64,000 bases of DNA from Deltaproteobacteria bacterium (GCA_017644045.1 JAEPMI010000005.1:310001-374000), one strand, 5' to 3'. Shown: positions 34,477 through 44,400, counted from the first letter of the stretch. Notes: generated from the letters alone by a model not told the origin. Numbers and translations: made by a program.

Positions 34477-35039
34477 GCACCGCACCCTACCCGCCCGCCA
34501 TCGAGGCTCGGGCCCGAACGCTCGAGCTACTGGTGTTGGACGTGGACGGCGTGCTCACCGATGGTCGGCTTCGGTACGGCCCCGATGGCGAGCAGGTGAA
34601 GGTCTTCCATGTGAAGGATGGCCTCGGTATCAAGCTGCTCCGAGAGGGTGGGGTCGATGTCGCGGTGATCTCCGGTCGCCGCGCGCCGGCGCTGGAACGA
34701 CGCCTCTCCGATCTCGGAGTCGCGCACGTGTACCTCGGCCGGAGCGACAAGCAGCGTGCACTGCAGGAGCTGCGGGAAGCGAGCGGAGTCGACTGCGATC
34801 GCATGGCGTTCATGGGGGACGACGTTCTCGATCTGCCGGCACTCCGATCGGTCGGACTGGGGATCACTCCCGCCGACGGACACTTCATGGTTCGCCGGGA
34901 GCTGGCCAAGACCGGCTGGGTGACTCGTGCGTCTGGCGGCGACGGCGCCGTCCGCGAAGTCACCGATGGGCTCCTCGAAGCGCGGGGCCAACTCACGGCG
35001 ATCGTGGAGGCACACCTCGTCGCGCGGGGCGGAGCGTGA
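34473..35039 (+). CDS. kdsC: KDO-8-phosphate phosphatase (KdsC)
   Basis: 188 residues, GTG start overlapping kdsA. HAD phosphatase motif [11 protein letters not shown], then [16 protein letters not shown] (motif II) and [12 protein letters not shown] (motif IV): the KdsC arrangement. It removes phosphate from KDO-8-P. It is related to the HAD domain fused to NeuA at 22133-23311. Confidence 0.94.
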   Translation: MSTAPYPPAIEARARTLELLVLDVDGVLTDGRLRYGPDGEQVKVFHVKDGLGIKLLREGGVDVAVISGRRAPALERRLSDLGVAHVYLGRSDKQRALQELREASGVDCDRMAFMGDDVLDLPALRSVGLGITPADGHFMVRRELAKTGWVTRASGGDGAVREVTDGLLEARGQLTAIVEAHLVARGGA

Positions 35040-35824
35040 GCGACGCGCCGTTCAGGGTGGTCATCCCCGCCCGCTACGCCTCGAGCCGGCTGCCCGCCAA
35101 GCCGCTCGCCGACCTCGGGGGCGCGCCCATGATCGTGCGCGTCCTCGAGCGTGCCCAGCGCTCGGGCGCACGAGAGGTCATCGTCGCGACCGATGACGAG
35201 CGCGTCCGCGATGCGGTGCTCGCCGCCGGCGGTGACGCCCGGATGACCGGAGCCGAACATGCGAGCGGAACGGACCGGATCGCGCAGGTCGCGACCGAAG
35301 CGGGTTGGCCCGATGATGCGATCGTGGTGAACCTCCAAGGAGACGAACCACTGCTGCCGGCCGAGCTCCCCGGACAGCTGGCTGACGCACTCGCGTCCCA
35401 TCCCAGCGCCGGCATCGCGACGATGGTCGTACCCATCGAGGGTCCCGAGGAGCTCTTCACCCCCAGCGCCGTCAAAGCCATGCTCGACGACGAAGGGTTC
35501 GCGCTCACATTCAGTCGGGCGCCCATCCCGTGGGCGCGCGACGCGTTCGCCGACGGCCAGCCCGCGACCCTTCCACCGGGGGTCCCCTTCCTGCGGCACC
35601 TCGGCCTCTACGCCTATCGGGTCGGGACGCTCACGGCGATGGCCGCCGCGCCGGCCTCCGCCATCGAACGCGCCGAGAGTCTGGAGCAGCTGCGAGCCTT
35701 GAGCCGGGGAGTACGGATTCACTGCACCGTGCTCGACCACGCACCACCTCCCGGCATCGACACACCAGAGGACCTGGCGCGGGTGCGCCAGGGGCTGGCC
35801 AGCGGCGCGATCGCCTTCGGCTAG
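35036..35824 (+). CDS. kdsB: CMP-Kdo synthetase (KdsB/KpsU)
   Basis: 262 residues, GTG start overlapping kdsC. Nucleotidyltransferase motifs PARYASSRLPAKPL, NLQGDEPLL, the FSRAPIPWARD and RHLGLYAYR region, and ESLEQLRAL. It activates Kdo as CMP-Kdo for KpsC/KpsS or LPS. This may be the only copy or a capsule-specific one; not decidable here. Confidence 0.95.
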   Translation: MSDAPFRVVIPARYASSRLPAKPLADLGGAPMIVRVLERAQRSGAREVIVATDDERVRDAVLAAGGDARMTGAEHASGTDRIAQVATEAGWPDDAIVVNLQGDEPLLPAELPGQLADALASHPSAGIATMVVPIEGPEELFTPSAVKAMLDDEGFALTFSRAPIPWARDAFADGQPATLPPGVPFLRHLGLYAYRVGTLTAMAAAPASAIERAESLEQLRALSRGVRIHCTVLDHAPPPGIDTPEDLARVRQGLASGAIAFG

Positions 35825-35854
35825 GAGGTTGCCGCCGACCGCGGCCTTTCGACC

Positions 35855-37951
35855 ATGCCCTCGTCATCGCACTTCAGCTCGACTCATCTGGGAGATGCCG
35901 TCCGCGTCCCCTCGCGTGGAATCCGTGCGATTCCCAACCTCGAAGCCTTCCTCGGCGCCACGGTGGCGCGTCGGTGGGGCCGCTTCGACTCCGTCGTGGG
36001 CTGGGGCGCGAAGCCGAACACCCGCCGTGCTCGCGCCATCGCGAACGAAGCCGGTGTCCCCTACGTTGCGCTCGAGGATGGGTTCCTGCGCAGCGTGATG
36101 CCGGGCGTCAGCGGCGAGGCGCCGCTCGCGATCGTCGCGGACGATCTCGGCATCTACTACGACGCGACTCGCCCCTCACGGCTCGAACGGTGGATCGCTG
36201 ATGGCGCGTTCGAGGCGCGAGAGCTGGACCGGGCCGCCGAGCTCACCTCACGCCTCCGGTCCACCGGACTGTCCAAGTACAACCACCAGCCCACGCTCGA
36301 TCTCGGGCCGAAGACGCGGCGACGAGTCTTGGTCGTGGACCAGACGGCGGGCGACCAGTCGATCCGTCTCGGTCTCTGCTCTGCCGACTTCACCACCATG
36401 CTCCGAGCCGCGCGCGACGAGCATCCCGACTCCGAGATCGTCGTCAAAGCCCATCCCGACGTGATGCTCGGACGCAAGAACGGAGCGCTCGGGATCGAGG
36501 CGAAGGGCGTCCGCTGGCTCACCGTCCCGGCGCACCCGACCTCGTTGCTGGCGCAGGTCGACCACGTGTACGTCATGACCTCGCAGCTCGGCTTCGAGGC
36601 CGTGCTCCACGAGGTTCCGGTGACTTGCTTCGGCATGCCCTGGTACGCGGGCTGGGGCCTGACCGACGACAGAGCTTCCGTGCCGGAGCGTCGCGGCGTG
36701 GAGCGTTCGCTCGAGCAGCTCGTCGCGGCGGCGTACCTCCGTTACGCGCGCTATGTGGACCCGGAGACCGGCGAGCGATGTGAGGTCGAGCGTGTGGTCG
36801 AGCATCTCGATCTGCAGCGCCGAATGGGGGAAGCGACCCGTGGTGAGGTGGTCTGTGTGGGCTTCTCGCTCTGGAAGAGGGGGTTCCTCCCGGCGTTCCT
36901 CGACGGCCCTGGAACGCGCGTACGCTTCGCCAAGGACACGGACGCCGCCGCACGGCTCACCCATGAGGGGACGAAGCTGGTCAGCTGGGGAACCCGCGAC
37001 GAGGTCGCCGTTCGAGCGCTCGCCAAGAAACGTGGCGCCGAACACTGGCGAATGGAGGACGGCTTCCTCCGCTCGGTGGGTCTGGGGAGCGACCTCCACG
37101 CGCCTGCGTCGCTCGTTCTCGACCAGCGAGGGCTCTACTACGATCCAAAGGAGCCGAGCGACATCGAGCACATGCTCGCGAACGATGACTTCAGCACGAT
37201 CGAGCTCGAGCGTGCGCGAGCGCTCCGCCGAGCGATCGTGGCCACCGGACTCAGCAAGTACAACGCGCGCCGTTCCGATGCGCTGGTCGCTCCGAGCGAT
37301 CGTCCGGTCGCACTCGTGATCGGTCAGGTCGAAGACGACGCATCCATCCAGCGGGGATGCGTCGACGTTCGGACGAACCTCGACCTGCTCCGCGAGGCAC
37401 GAGCGAACGCACCGAACGCTCACCTGATCTTCAAGCCACACCCGGATGTGGTCAGCGGCAATCGGCACGGTCACGTTCCCGAGGGGCAAGCCCTCGAGCT
37501 GGCCGACGACCTCGCCCCGAACGCATCGCTGGCCGATTGCCTCGAGCTCGCGACGGTGGTGCACACGATGACGTCACTGGTCGGCTTCGAGGCCCTGCTC
37601 CGCGACAAGCGCGTCATCGTCTACGGCCTCCCCTTCTACGCGGGCTGGGGCCTGACGGACGACCGCCACACCCACCCACGCCGCGGCCGAGCGCGTTCGC
37701 TCGACGAGCTGGTCGCCGCCACGCTGATCCGCTATCCGCGCTACATCAGCAGAGCGACCGGCGCCTACACCACGCCCGAGGTCATCGCGCGGCAGCTCGT
37801 CGAGGATCGAGATCGGTCCGGCATCGAGATCCCGCCCGCCGTTGCCCACTCGTGGGCCGGTCGGCAGCTGCGAAAGGGTCAGAATCTGCTCCGCTACGCG
37901 GTGCGCGCGAGCCGTACCGAATTGGAACGACTCCGAAAGGAGCGGGGATGA
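35855..37951 (+). CDS. kpsC: Capsule Kdo-transferase KpsC-like, two glycosyltransferase modules
   Basis: 698 residues with two homologous halves, as in KpsC (about 675). The first half: VALEDGFLRSVMPG, IYYDATRPSRLE, STGLSKYN, VDQTAGDQS, VKAHPDVM and MPWYAGWGLTDDR. The second repeats these: RMEDGFLRSVGLG, LYYDPKEPSDIE, ATGLSKYNAR, FKPHPDVVSG and LPFYAGWGLTDDRH. In characterised KpsC the two modules add alternating beta-Kdo residues to the lipid anchor; inferred here. Starts 30 bp after kdsB; ATGA overlap with kpsS. Confidence 0.93.
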   Translation: MPSSSHFSSTHLGDAVRVPSRGIRAIPNLEAFLGATVARRWGRFDSVVGWGAKPNTRRARAIANEAGVPYVALEDGFLRSVMPGVSGEAPLAIVADDLGIYYDATRPSRLERWIADGAFEARELDRAAELTSRLRSTGLSKYNHQPTLDLGPKTRRRVLVVDQTAGDQSIRLGLCSADFTTMLRAARDEHPDSEIVVKAHPDVMLGRKNGALGIEAKGVRWLTVPAHPTSLLAQVDHVYVMTSQLGFEAVLHEVPVTCFGMPWYAGWGLTDDRASVPERRGVERSLEQLVAAAYLRYARYVDPETGERCEVERVVEHLDLQRRMGEATRGEVVCVGFSLWKRGFLPAFLDGPGTRVRFAKDTDAAARLTHEGTKLVSWGTRDEVAVRALAKKRGAEHWRMEDGFLRSVGLGSDLHAPASLVLDQRGLYYDPKEPSDIEHMLANDDFSTIELERARALRRAIVATGLSKYNARRSDALVAPSDRPVALVIGQVEDDASIQRGCVDVRTNLDLLREARANAPNAHLIFKPHPDVVSGNRHGHVPEGQALELADDLAPNASLADCLELATVVHTMTSLVGFEALLRDKRVIVYGLPFYAGWGLTDDRHTHPRRGRARSLDELVAATLIRYPRYISRATGAYTTPEVIARQLVEDRDRSGIEIPPAVAHSWAGRQLRKGQNLLRYAVRASRTELERLRKERG

Positions 37952-39165
37952 CGAGCTTTCCAGACCTCGGCGTGAGCCATGCGCTCCTCCTGCAGGGCCC
38001 CGCCGGTCCCTTCATGCATCGCTTCGCGAAGGAGCTCTCCGACAATGGAGTGAAGGTCACGAAGGTGAACTTCCACGCCGGCGACCGCTACTTCTTCCCC
38101 GACGACACACCCTTCGCCGAGGTTCGCTCGTTCACGGAGCCGATGGATCGCTGGTCCGAGTACGTGGCTCGCCTACTCGAAGCAGGGGCGGACGGCGTCT
38201 TCCTCTTCGGCGACATGCGGGAGCTCCACCGCGAGGCCGTCGCAGCCGCGGAGAGCGCCGGGGCGAAGGTCTACGTCTTCGAGGAAGGCTACGTGCGGCC
38301 CGACTGGATCACCTGTGAAGAGCACGGCGTGAACGGCAACTCGCGGATGTCGAGGGACCCTGCGTTCTACCTGGCCAACGCCCCGGCGGACGAGCCAACG
38401 GCGCTCCCGGTGGGCCAATCCTTCGGGCTCTCCGCCTGGTACTCCACTCTCAACGCGCTCGCGTTCACTCACCTCAACGCGGACTTCCCCCACTACCGTC
38501 ACCACCGGCCGCTGAACGCGTGGCTACACACCGCCTGGTGGGTCCGAGGAGCCAGCCGGAAGTACTGGTACGGCGCCAAAGAGCGCAACGTGCTCGAGCG
38601 CTTCACCGGAAAGCTCAGCGGCCGCTACTTCTTCGTTCCGCTTCAGGTCCACTGCGACTTCCAGCTGCGCCACTCGCCTTACGGCGACGTGCTCGAGTTC
38701 ATGGACGAGGTGCTCGAGGTGTTTGCCGAGCACGCGAGCGCAGACGACCACCTCCTCTTCAAACATCACCCGATGGACCGCCCGTTCCGCGAGTACACGC
38801 CGTACTTTCGAGACGCCACACGTCGACACGACCTCGGTGATCGCATGCACTACGTCCACGACCTCCACCTGCCGACGCTACTCAAGCACGCGAGAGGGAC
38901 CATCACGATCAACAGCACCGTGGGGCTCCAGTCGGCCTTCCACGGCACGCCCGTGATCACGATGGGCACCGCCGTCTACGACATGCCGGGCCTGACCTTC
39001 CAGGGCACGCTACGCGAGTTCCTCGCGCAACCCGGCGAGGTCGACACCGAGTTGCACGACGCCTTCCGCCGCTGGCTGCTCCACCACAACCAGGTCAACG
39101 GCAACTTCTACAAGCCCCTCGAGGGCGTCGACAGCCCGACCGGCTTTCGCTGGTTCCCGAGCTGA
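37948..39165 (+). CDS. kpsS: Capsule Kdo-transferase KpsS-like
   Basis: 405 residues, ATG 37948 preceded by AGGAG. KpsS starts the poly-Kdo linker on lyso-phosphatidylglycerol. Motifs: LLLQGPAGPFMHRFAKEL, FPDDTPFAEV, VFEEGYVRPDWIT, FFVPLQVHCDFQLRHSPY, LLFKHHPMDRP, and TINSTVGLQSAFHGTPVI. It is the last gene of the operon and ends 4 bp before the stop of the convergent lipoprotein gene at 39170. Confidence 0.93.
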   Translation: MTSFPDLGVSHALLLQGPAGPFMHRFAKELSDNGVKVTKVNFHAGDRYFFPDDTPFAEVRSFTEPMDRWSEYVARLLEAGADGVFLFGDMRELHREAVAAAESAGAKVYVFEEGYVRPDWITCEEHGVNGNSRMSRDPAFYLANAPADEPTALPVGQSFGLSAWYSTLNALAFTHLNADFPHYRHHRPLNAWLHTAWWVRGASRKYWYGAKERNVLERFTGKLSGRYFFVPLQVHCDFQLRHSPYGDVLEFMDEVLEVFAEHASADDHLLFKHHPMDRPFREYTPYFRDATRRHDLGDRMHYVHDLHLPTLLKHARGTITINSTVGLQSAFHGTPVITMGTAVYDMPGLTFQGTLREFLAQPGEVDTELHDAFRRWLLHHNQVNGNFYKPLEGVDSPTGFRWFPS

Positions 39166-39169
39166 CTCC

Positions 39170-40501
39170 TCAGGGAGCAGCGACCAATGGTCCCGCGAAG
39201 GCCTCCACCCAAGAGGTGGGGAACCGAACGTCGTGGCGCTCTTCCATGACCAGCTGCGGCGGACCGGCTGGCGGTACGGCAACGACCCGTCGGTAGGTGC
39301 CATCGCCGTTGAGCGCCATATAGACGACCGTCCCATCGGGGAGGGGCACCGCTCTGAAGCGGGCTGCGCTCCGTTCCACGGGCGCCCGGCGGACGAGTCG
39401 CCACATGGCCGATTCGCCGTCCACCCGGAAGACGACGACCTCCTTGCGGCTCCGGTCGCGATAGATCCTGACGAAACCCACGAATGCCGACTCTCCCACC
39501 ACGGCAACCGACGGACGGATTCCGAACGTTCCTTCCCATCCCGCCAGCGACGTGCCTGACCGTGACAGCTCGGATCCATCCGTGTCGAGCAACAGCACCT
39601 CACCCGCATCTCCTCTGCCGATGATGAGACGCCCAGAGTCCAGAACTGCGAGAATGCGGGCGCGGTTGGCGTCGTTCAGAATGCGCTCGCCAGCCCCGCG
39701 ACGGATCGTGTCGTCGGACCGACAGGCGAAATGGAGCGTGTTGGTGGCGTCGAAACCGAACCACCCATATGCCGTGCGGAAGCATGGCGGCGTCTCGACG
39801 ACGAGCGGGTCCCCGACCGCGCGATGGAGAAGAATCTCGCCACGCGTCTCCTTGTAGTGAAGCTCTCCTCGGCGATTGAACGTCGGGCTGTATTCGTCAC
39901 CGCAGCCGATATCGATGGCGCCGGACATGCCGGGCCAGATCCGCTGTACCTCCATCAAATCGCAGCGGTCAGCCCGACTGACCGTCCCGCTCACCCAAAC
40001 CGCGGTATCGCCGAGCGGCAAGGTGTGACGCACGCTGGGGTCGGGACAGACGTGGCCATTGTCGATGACCCCGTCACAGTCATTGTCCCGACCATCGCAC
40101 CACTCGGGGTCGGGAACGCAGCCGTCCGGAATCGGGACGATCGAGCCGTCGGCAGTTCCTCCGTCTGCCATTGGTCCCGCGTCGCCGTGGGGAAAGCCCC
40201 CGTCCGGGGCCATTGGGTCGGCCGGCGGAGGCGGGCACTCGCAGCTGCCCCACTCGTCATGCTCGATGCAGTAGATGTAGCCATCGACCATTCCAGGGCA
40301 GTCGCAGGGAACGGCTGTGCCTGCGATGCATTCCGCTGGCAGGGATGGGGGCTCCCCGGGGCCGCCGTCGAACCCTGGAGGCGCGATGCGCGAATCCGCC
40401 GGATACATGTCGTCCGGCTCTCCTTCGGGAAACGGTGAACTCTTGGGGCACCCGGCGCACACGACAGCGAGACAGAGTACGGCTGGGAACTTGAAAATCA
40501 T
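39170..40501 (-). CDS. Lipoprotein with MopE-type motif and beta-propeller-like body
   Basis: 443 residues, signal peptide with lipobox VVCAGC. An Asp/Pro/Gly linker with Cys pairs (CIAGTAVPCDCPG; GSCECPPPP) precedes a MopE-like metal-binding motif CDGRDNDCDGVID near residue 138. The remaining 290 residues alternate short strands (VLLLDTDGSELSRSG, SAFVGFVRIY, GTVVYMALNGDGTYRR), a repeat pattern compatible with a beta-propeller. Convergent with kpsS. Surface exposure likely; function unknown. Confidence 0.65.
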   Translation of the reverse strand: MIFKFPAVLCLAVVCAGCPKSSPFPEGEPDDMYPADSRIAPPGFDGGPGEPPSLPAECIAGTAVPCDCPGMVDGYIYCIEHDEWGSCECPPPPADPMAPDGGFPHGDAGPMADGGTADGSIVPIPDGCVPDPEWCDGRDNDCDGVIDNGHVCPDPSVRHTLPLGDTAVWVSGTVSRADRCDLMEVQRIWPGMSGAIDIGCGDEYSPTFNRRGELHYKETRGEILLHRAVGDPLVVETPPCFRTAYGWFGFDATNTLHFACRSDDTIRRGAGERILNDANRARILAVLDSGRLIIGRGDAGEVLLLDTDGSELSRSGTSLAGWEGTFGIRPSVAVVGESAFVGFVRIYRDRSRKEVVVFRVDGESAMWRLVRRAPVERSAARFRAVPLPDGTVVYMALNGDGTYRRVVAVPPAGPPQLVMEERHDVRFPTSWVEAFAGPLVAAP

Positions 40502-40660
40502 CGAAAGAACTCAGGGCAATTATTGTGCCGCAAGAGCACACCGACGACTCTTGGCTAATCAACGGCGGAGACGTGAGCTGGGTTCACACATCACATCGAC
40601 GACTGGCACAGGTAGCGCCATGGGTGCACCGCGACGTCCGAGGCTCATCCCTTTGGTAGC

Positions 40661-42712
40661 CTACTTCGACGTGATGTTCGCCAACTCTTCGGGATGTTCC
40701 TCGAAGAGGTTGCGTCCGTAGAACCCCGGCAGGAGGTTCGCCGAACGAAGGCGCTCGAGCATGTCGGGGGCCAAGTCCCGGTATCTCAGCTCGGGACGGC
40801 GGAATCGGAAGAACGAGTAGAAGCGCCACGAATGGCGGTTCTCGGCACCGAAGACGTACGCCAACGTGGTCTTGGACCCGACGAAGTCGTCGCCGATCTG
40901 CGTTCGGTCTCCCGTGAGCCGACGGCCCGCGTGGAGAATGCGCTCATCGAACACGAGAGCGTCTCCCGGACGCATCTCCACGAGCGCCGGTCGCTTCGGC
41001 GTGCCGTCGTGAAGTGGTCGCAGGGCGTCGTCGTCGGCATCGACCAGGTCCCACTTGGTCAGGTCGTCTTCGACCTTCCCCAACTTGGTGCGGATCCGAT
41101 GACTGCCGGGCACGACCCCGAGGCCCGCCCGATCGATGTCGAGGTAGAGGATGATCTTCACGAGCCGGTACGGGTGGACCGACTCGTCCCAGTCGCCCTT
41201 ACCGAAGGTCCGACACGCCGAGTCCCGGTGCCAGTTGTCTCGGTTGTGGTCGGTCTGCACGTCGGTGACCTGAACCAGGCGAGGCGGGACTCGGAGAATC
41301 GTCTCCACGGCGTCGAGAACTCTTGGGTCGCTGACATACATGCCCGCACTCGGAAGCCGGTTGAGGGCGTCGCAGATCGACTTGCCAAGTCGCTCGGGCC
41401 CCACTTCCTGGCGAAGCTGGGCCGCGGCGGTCGCTGCTTCGTCGGCGGAAAGAAGGCCACGAAAGACCGAGAAGCCGTTGACGTCGAAGAGACGCGCACG
41501 CTCATCGCGGTCCGCATCCGTCGTCGCGGGACGGCGGGGCGGCTTCACCTCGGTCGCGGGTACCGCGATCACGGCTCGAGCCGGCACCGAGCGCCGGGGC
41601 GTCGAGAGTGCGACGTCCGCGGTCCCGTGTCGTGCGATGACCGTCAGCTCACCGCGAGAGAGCTTCCCATCGTCGTCGCCGTCGGCGGGTTCGAAGAGCG
41701 GCTGCTGCAGCAGCGGACTGCTCTTCTTGCCCAACGGGCGCGCGAGCTCGACATCGAACCCAACCTTCGCCACCGCTGCGCGGATCGCATCCGGCGAGAA
41801 GAAGAGCGTGTGGGGCTCGTGCTTGTAGACCATGTGGTAGCGCGAGAGTCCTGCTGCCGGAACCTCGATGTAGAGCAGCCCCTCGGGCTTGAGCGCGCGT
41901 CGAAGGCGGCGGAGGGTGTCGATCAGGTCATCCGCGGTCAGATGCTCGATCGAGTGCGAGCAGAGCACCGCGTCGTAGAAGGACTCCGGCAACTCCTCGA
42001 GTGAGAGTCGCTTCGCCCCCAAGTAGTCGAGGTACTTGGCGCAGGAGGGATCGGCTTCCACCGCGTGCATCACGCGAGCCCCGCTCGAATGGAGGGCGTA
42101 GCCAGGACCCGACCCGAAATCGAGCATCGTGTCGATGGAGCCGATCCGTTCGCGGATTCGCTTCACCTGTGCTCGAGCCCGGCGGAAGTAGCGCTGCCCG
42201 GTCTTGCCCTTCAGCAGCGGATTCTCATCCGAGAAGTAGACGCTCGGAGGGACGTCCCGATCGCCGCGATTGCTCTTCGCGTACTCGAGCGCGTAGTACT
42301 CACCCAAGTCGAACGGGACGTCCGGGACCCAACCCAGGCCGCACCGAGGACACCACAAGACCATCAGTCGGGAGAAGAGAGTGGACGTGCTGTAGGGGTA
42401 ATTGCAGGCGTGAGACCACTCGACTTCGCAGGTCGGGCACTGCGACTCGATCAGGAGCTCGCGCGGATGGAAGATCAGGTTGCCGCGCCGAAGCTGGCGC
42501 AGGCTCTCCGCATGACGATCTCTCTGACGGCGAGCATCGTCCCGCTGGCGCTTCCACATCCCGGCCGGAGATGCCCCCTTTGGATCGAGCTTGTCCATCC
42601 AAGCGCGGACGCCTTTCGCGGCCCGACTGAGCGCCTCGCGTGGGTCGTCCTTCCATGGTCCCTTGGACAGGGTGCGTCGGAGGCGTTGAGTGGGGCTGTC
42701 GTCGCTGGGCAT
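40661..42712 (-). CDS. Fusion: zinc-ribbon + SAM methyltransferase + PhyH-type dioxygenase
   Basis: 683 residues from ATG 42712; an in-frame ATG at 42820 adds 36 residues and cannot be excluded. Order: coiled N-tail; cysteine pairs CPTCEVEW and WCPRCGLGW (residues about 93-127), a zinc-ribbon-like site; class I methyltransferase (MLDFGSGPGYALHSSG; DAVLCSHSIEHL); a short loop with an EF-hand-like DGDDDGKLSRGE; then a phytanoyl-CoA dioxygenase domain (FDVNGFSVFRGLLSADEA) with the 2-oxoglutarate iron ligands H-R-D in NWHRDSAC and the distal H in ERILHAGRRL. Similar methyltransferase domains modify sugars. The neighbouring capsule genes suggest glycan modification; inferred. Confidence 0.75.
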   Translation of the reverse strand: MPSDDSPTQRLRRTLSKGPWKDDPREALSRAAKGVRAWMDKLDPKGASPAGMWKRQRDDARRQRDRHAESLRQLRRGNLIFHPRELLIESQCPTCEVEWSHACNYPYSTSTLFSRLMVLWCPRCGLGWVPDVPFDLGEYYALEYAKSNRGDRDVPPSVYFSDENPLLKGKTGQRYFRRARAQVKRIRERIGSIDTMLDFGSGPGYALHSSGARVMHAVEADPSCAKYLDYLGAKRLSLEELPESFYDAVLCSHSIEHLTADDLIDTLRRLRRALKPEGLLYIEVPAAGLSRYHMVYKHEPHTLFFSPDAIRAAVAKVGFDVELARPLGKKSSPLLQQPLFEPADGDDDGKLSRGELTVIARHGTADVALSTPRRSVPARAVIAVPATEVKPPRRPATTDADRDERARLFDVNGFSVFRGLLSADEAATAAAQLRQEVGPERLGKSICDALNRLPSAGMYVSDPRVLDAVETILRVPPRLVQVTDVQTDHNRDNWHRDSACRTFGKGDWDESVHPYRLVKIILYLDIDRAGLGVVPGSHRIRTKLGKVEDDLTKWDLVDADDDALRPLHDGTPKRPALVEMRPGDALVFDERILHAGRRLTGDRTQIGDDFVGSKTTLAYVFGAENRHSWRFYSFFRFRRPELRYRDLAPDMLERLRSANLLPGFYGRNLFEEHPEELANITSK

Positions 42713-42933
42713 CGTGGATACTCGGGGGTCGGAGACGTGTCCACGACCTACCCGATCAGCGGAAAAAGGCAACAGCGGACGGAGTGCTCGGAAGACGTCA
42801 TACCTACGCCGGAAAGCCATCCACCATCCCGTATCCCGCGACTGCGACCCAATGGGAACGCGGCCCAGCTGCTCGGTCGCGGGGATCCTGCGTCAAGGTT
42901 TCGCCCGATGATCGGCTCAACTCGCCAACCAAG

Positions 42934-44400
42934 CTACCGAGTGACGCCCACCGACAACCCCACCCGCCGCAGCCGCCCGCGCTCCCCATACCCACCGACC
43001 CAGTCCCAGCGCCGCAGCTCGTCGTAGCGCAACTCGAGGTGCACGCTTCGCGGGAGCTGCACCCGAGCCCAGCTGCTCATGGACACGCGCCGCGACTCGA
43101 CCTCGACGTCGTCGGTGACGACCTCCTGGCTGCGGTCGAGGCCCTCGTCGCTGAGCCAGCGGCTGAAGCTCGCGCGCATGCCGAGCTCCACCGGGCCGAG
43201 CTCGAGCTCGAGCTCGGCCCAGGTCGTCGCGCCCCAGCCGTAGAAGTAGCCCTCGCGCTCGAGGATCGTCTTCGCGCGCGCGTCGGGGTGGTCGAGCGCC
43301 CAGGCGTCGTAGGCCAGGGTGGCGTCGGCGCTCGCGAAGTCCGGGTGCGCGCGGAAGAGGAAGCGGAGCTCGGCCGAAGGGCGACGGAGCATGGTGTCGA
43401 GGGCGAAGCCCGGAAGGTGGACGGCGCCGACGGCGTCGGAGAAGTCCTCGTAGTCCACGCGCCGATAGGAGTAGCCGAGGGCGGCACCGACCAACGCGGA
43501 TCCGCCGCCCGACTCGTCGAGCGACTGCACGTGCAGGCCGGTAACGATGGTGTCGCCGTCGAGCTCGAAGCCGCCGCCGCCGGGGCCGCGGGTGGCGCGC
43601 GCTCGGAGGCGGGTGACGTTGGCGTTGCCGAAGGCTCGCCGCAGCTCGCGGGGTTCGTGCCAGCCGGGCATCTCCACGATGCGGCCCTCGAAGTCCACGG
43701 TGTGCAGACCTGCGCGTTCGCCGCCCGCGCTCAGTAACGCGCCGCCGTAGCCGAGGTGGAAGCGCGCGTGGAGCGCGTCGCGCTCGGCCTGCGTGGGCCG
43801 ATGCCCGTCGATGGCCTCGTTTGCCTGCACGCCGAGTCCGAGGGACCACGCGGCGGCGCGCCGTGCGCGGGTGGTCGCGTTCACGTGGAGGAAACGGCTG
43901 ACCTTGTAGAAGAATTCGCCGAGCACCATGCCGCCGACGGGTGTCGCGATCTGATCGTTGATGGAGACCCGCTCCTTGAACTCGAGGAGCCACTCCCACG
44001 CGAACGAGGTCAGGAACGCGTAGGTGAAGGACCACCCGGGGTGCAGGTCGTTGGCCCGCGCGAAGCCGTAGTAGGCGGACCCGGAGAGCGGGTGGAAGGT
44101 CCAGTTCACCGAGAATGCGTTGTTGTCGTAGCGGAACGCGCTCCGGTCGAAGCGCTGGGTCCAGGAATCGAAGTCCCAGTCGACGGCGTTCTTGTCGCGG
44201 TCGACCCAGTACCAGACGGTCCCCGCGAGCAGAAAGACGAGCTCCAGGACGAAGGGGCGCACGTAGTCCGGGTCCGGATCGCGACCGCTCGAGTGTTCGC
44301 TGGCCGCCTCGACGACCTCGTCATCGGTGTCCGATTGAGCCGCAGCCGGAGCGGACAGGATCGCGAGGGCGAGGAGCGCCGTTCCGAGCCGCCGAATCAT
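42934..44400 (-). CDS. DUF3943 outer-membrane protein
   Basis: 488 residues with a signal peptide (MIRRLGTALLALAILSAPAAAQ). The DUF3943 block is clear: WTFHPLSGSAYYGFARANDL, FLTSFAWEWLLEFKERVS and INDQIATPVGGMVLGEFFY. The C-terminal 280 residues alternate aromatic amphipathic strands as in an outer-membrane barrel. The family is common in Myxococcota and Bacteroidetes; function unknown. Followed on the opposite strand by the beta-oxidation operon. Confidence 0.78.
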   Translation of the reverse strand: MIRRLGTALLALAILSAPAAAQSDTDDEVVEAASEHSSGRDPDPDYVRPFVLELVFLLAGTVWYWVDRDKNAVDWDFDSWTQRFDRSAFRYDNNAFSVNWTFHPLSGSAYYGFARANDLHPGWSFTYAFLTSFAWEWLLEFKERVSINDQIATPVGGMVLGEFFYKVSRFLHVNATTRARRAAAWSLGLGVQANEAIDGHRPTQAERDALHARFHLGYGGALLSAGGERAGLHTVDFEGRIVEMPGWHEPRELRRAFGNANVTRLRARATRGPGGGGFELDGDTIVTGLHVQSLDESGGGSALVGAALGYSYRRVDYEDFSDAVGAVHLPGFALDTMLRRPSAELRFLFRAHPDFASADATLAYDAWALDHPDARAKTILEREGYFYGWGATTWAELELELGPVELGMRASFSRWLSDEGLDRSQEVVTDDVEVESRRVSMSSWARVQLPRSVHLELRYDELRRWDWVGGYGERGRLRRVGLSVGVTR

